Position numbers and translations under genes: made by a program
Shown here: one piece after another, positions 62,219 through 64,000 of the stretch
Layout of the letters: each line of letters starts with the position of its first letter
How positions within the stretch are numbered: the first letter of the stretch is position 1
Notes under the pieces: generated by a model
The model's input: only the letters and a program-made list of their open reading frames with translations
What the model was told of the DNA's origin: nothing
Databases searched by the model: none
NCBI RefSeq assembly: GCF_003751085.1
Contig: NZ_RJJY01000001.1
Location: 1,736,001-1,800,000, forward strand
Direction: 5' to 3'
Origin: Micromonospora sp. Llam0
GTDB lineage: Bacteria > Actinomycetota > Actinomycetes > Mycobacteriales > Micromonosporaceae
Length of the DNA stretch: 64,000 bases

Positions 62219-63229
62219 ATGCCCGCTGTCGAGGTCGCGGCCGAGCCGACATCGGTGTCCACGACACCGGTGGCGCCACCGGGCGCCCACCCGACCCGGA
62301 CCGGTCGGTCCGGGTGGACGGCGCGCGGCGCGGCCGCCCGGATGGGGCGGACCACCGCCGACCTTGCCGCGCTGACCCGGCCGCAGCAGTGGCCGAAGAA
62401 CCTGCTCGCCGTGCCGATCGCGCTGCTGGACGCTCCGGTCTGGACCGCCGCCGCGCTGGGCCGGGTCGGTTGGGCGGTGCTGCTGTTCACCCTGGCGTCG
62501 TCGCTGGTGTACGTGGTCAACGACGTCGCCGACCGGCAATTGGACGCCGGTCACCCGTCGAAGCGGTCCCGACCGGTGGCCAGTGGCCGGGTCTCTGCGG
62601 GCACCGCCTGGCTGTTCGCCGCCACGCTCACCGCCGCACTGGCGGCCGGCGTCGTCGCCGGACCCGCCCTGGCCTGGTGGCCGGTCGCCGGCTACCTCGT
62701 GCTCAACCTGGCGTACAGCCGGTGGCTCAAGCACGTCCCGCTGGTCGACATCTGCGTGGTCGCCGCCGGCTTCGTGCTGCGGGTGCTGCTCGGCTACGCG
62801 GCGACCGCCGGCCCGGTCTCGGCCTGGCTGCTGACCACCGTCTTCGCCACCTGCCTGCTGCTGATCCTGGGCAAACGCCGGCAGGAACTCGCCGTCGACG
62901 GCGCCGCGCACCGCCCGGCGCTGCGCGGCTACAACCTCAACCTCGCCGACCAACTGCTCACCGTGAACGCCACCGTCGCGGTCATCGGCTTCCTGCTCTA
63001 CCTGCACTCGGACGCGCCGGTCGGTGTGCACCGCAACGCCCTGCTGCTGAGCGCCGTACCGCTCGTGCTGTTCGGGATCTCCCGCTACCTGCAGGCGGTG
63101 CTGGTCCGCCGGGGCGGCGGCGACCCGGTCCGGACCGTACTGCGGGACCGCCTGATCGTCGTCGCCGCCGCGTTGCTCGCCGCCAGCGTCGGTATCGCCC
63201 TGCTCGCCGCCCAGTACCCGTCGTTCTAG
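62219..63229 (+). CDS. UbiA-family polyprenyl-phosphate transferase
   Basis: The 336-aa protein has about nine membrane segments after a 60-residue soluble N-terminus. The first Asp-rich motif is LVYVVNDVADRQLDAGHPSK, and LILGKRRQELAVDG with LRGYNLNLADQL marks the second active-site loop, as in decaprenyl-phosphate phosphoribosyltransferases. RPQQWPKNLLAVPIAL is also typical of that subgroup. AGGAGGTG lies 5 bases before the ATG at 62219. Confidence 0.85.
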   Translation: MPAVEVAAEPTSVSTTPVAPPGAHPTRTGRSGWTARGAAARMGRTTADLAALTRPQQWPKNLLAVPIALLDAPVWTAAALGRVGWAVLLFTLASSLVYVVNDVADRQLDAGHPSKRSRPVASGRVSAGTAWLFAATLTAALAAGVVAGPALAWWPVAGYLVLNLAYSRWLKHVPLVDICVVAAGFVLRVLLGYAATAGPVSAWLLTTVFATCLLLILGKRRQELAVDGAAHRPALRGYNLNLADQLLTVNATVAVIGFLLYLHSDAPVGVHRNALLLSAVPLVLFGISRYLQAVLVRRGGGDPVRTVLRDRLIVVAAALLAASVGIALLAAQYPSF

Positions 63230-63259
63230 CGAATCCTTTCTCGAAAGTGGTCTCTTTCT

Positions 63260-64000
63260 ATGCCTGACCCGCTCGTGTCGGTCATCGTGCCGAACTACAA
63301 CTACGCCCGGGCGCTGGGGCTGTGTCTGTCCGCGCTGCGCGCCCAGACGTACCCCCATCTGGAGATCATCGTCGTCGACGACCGCAGTACCGACGACTCG
63401 GTGGCGGTGGCCGAGTCGTACGGCGTGCGGGTCGTGCAGACCCCGGTCAACGGTGGTCCCTCGGTGGCCCGCAACCTCGGCGCTGCCAACGCCAACGGGG
63501 AGATCCTGTTCTTCGTCGACTCGGACGTGGCCGCCAAACCCGACGCGGTGGCCAACGCGGTGGCGCTGCTCACCGAACGGCCGGAGATCGGTGCGGTGTG
63601 CGGCAACTACGACCCGGTGCCGCTGATCCGCGACAGCCTGGTCGAGGAGTACCGCTGCATGCAGCAGTCCTACTGGCTGATCGCCGACGAGGGGCGGATC
63701 TACACCATGTACACCGCGCTGCTGGCGATGCGGGCCGAGGTGTTCGCCGAGATCGGGCCGTTCAACCCGCGGCTGCGCGAGACCGAGAACGCCGACTACG
63801 GGTTCCGACTGGCCCGCCGGTACGAGATCTGGTTGACCCCGGCGGTGCGCGGCGTGCACGACCACGACCACGAGCTGCGGGTGATGATCCGCAAGGTCTT
63901 CACCCGCACCATGCTGCACATCCCGATGTACGCCCAGAACCCCACCTTCCCCGGCGGGCTGCGCAGCGGCCCACGGGCGTGGAGCAGCGTCGCCGCGCTG
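63260..64000 (+). CDS. Family 2 glycosyltransferase, runs off the window
   Basis: The first 247 residues of a GT2 enzyme: VSVIVPNYNYARALGLCLSA, LEIIVVDDRSTDDSVAVAES, EILFFVDSDVAAKPDAVANA (DxD) and RLRETENADYGFRLARRYEI. It starts at ATG 63260, 30 bp after the UbiA gene, and continues beyond 64000. It is probably the fourth gene of the rightward operon. Confidence 0.87.
   Translation, partial: MPDPLVSVIVPNYNYARALGLCLSALRAQTYPHLEIIVVDDRSTDDSVAVAESYGVRVVQTPVNGGPSVARNLGAANANGEILFFVDSDVAAKPDAVANAVALLTERPEIGAVCGNYDPVPLIRDSLVEEYRCMQQSYWLIADEGRIYTMYTALLAMRAEVFAEIGPFNPRLRETENADYGFRLARRYEIWLTPAVRGVHDHDHELRVMIRKVFTRTMLHIPMYAQNPTFPGGLRSGPRAWSSVAAL

Overview
This is a high-GC actinobacterial chromosome segment. 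GC-rich codon use, CBM2-bearing cellulases and xylanases with PT-rich linkers, an IdeR-type iron box and actinobacterial IS families suggest a Micromonosporaceae-like organism. That placement is inference from gene style only.

Left third, 1-32.4 kb: a dense pile of mobile DNA. Group II intron A starts at 228, just inside the start of a transposase gene. Its reverse transcriptase (RT) gene is cut by an IS3 element (3-bp duplication CAG), an ISL3 element (8-bp duplication CTGAAAGC) and a serine-recombinase element with perfect 27-bp terminal inverted repeats. That element carries an IS1380 element (TCGG duplication), which in turn carries a complete HNH-type group II intron (C). A second, near-identical copy of the serine element (27520-31533) lies in a different intron RT gene (B1), at the same codons of the conserved GTPQGG...SPLLAN region but in the opposite orientation. 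That copy is itself split by an IS1634 element (CCTAGA duplication). With the inserts removed, both copies are about 2.25 kb. Between the two nests lie IS701, IS256, IS110, IS630, IS5, IS4, IS982 and IS1182 elements or remnants and a broken pair of tyrosine recombinases.

Scattered between these insertions are remains of an iron-regulated locus: a TcuA-like flavoprotein with an excellent IdeR/DtxR box upstream, a dapB homologue whose start codon overlaps a second box, the N-terminal piece of an ornithine/lysine N-monooxygenase, and the C-terminal piece of a DtxR-type regulator. A type II thioesterase and an M28 peptidase just beyond the mobile region may be further leftovers of a siderophore/NRPS locus (inference).

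Middle, 34.7-50 kb: a polysaccharide-degradation region. It holds a secreted GH6 cellulase divergent from a LacI regulator with two 16-bp operators, a CBM2-linked secreted protein broken by IS30 and by an in-frame amber codon, a GH43-AbfB enzyme, and a GH10-CBM2 xylanase with two palindromes upstream. Metabolic genes lie among them: MFS transporter, P-loop kinase, diacylglycerol kinase with a frameshift, glycogen-debranching-type enzyme, SCP2-like protein and threonine dehydratase.

Right end, 50-64 kb: a two-gene type IIA topoisomerase (ParE/ParC-like), a convergent aldo/keto reductase, a leftward operon (GT2, NodB deacetylase, methyltransferase, GT87 membrane glycosyltransferase) and a rightward operon (class III aminotransferase, epimerase, UbiA prenyltransferase, GT2 running off the window). 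The last two face away from a shared promoter region near 59.6 kb and look like a polyprenyl-linked glycan or cell-surface sugar pathway (inference).

I saw no rRNA, tRNA or CRISPR array.
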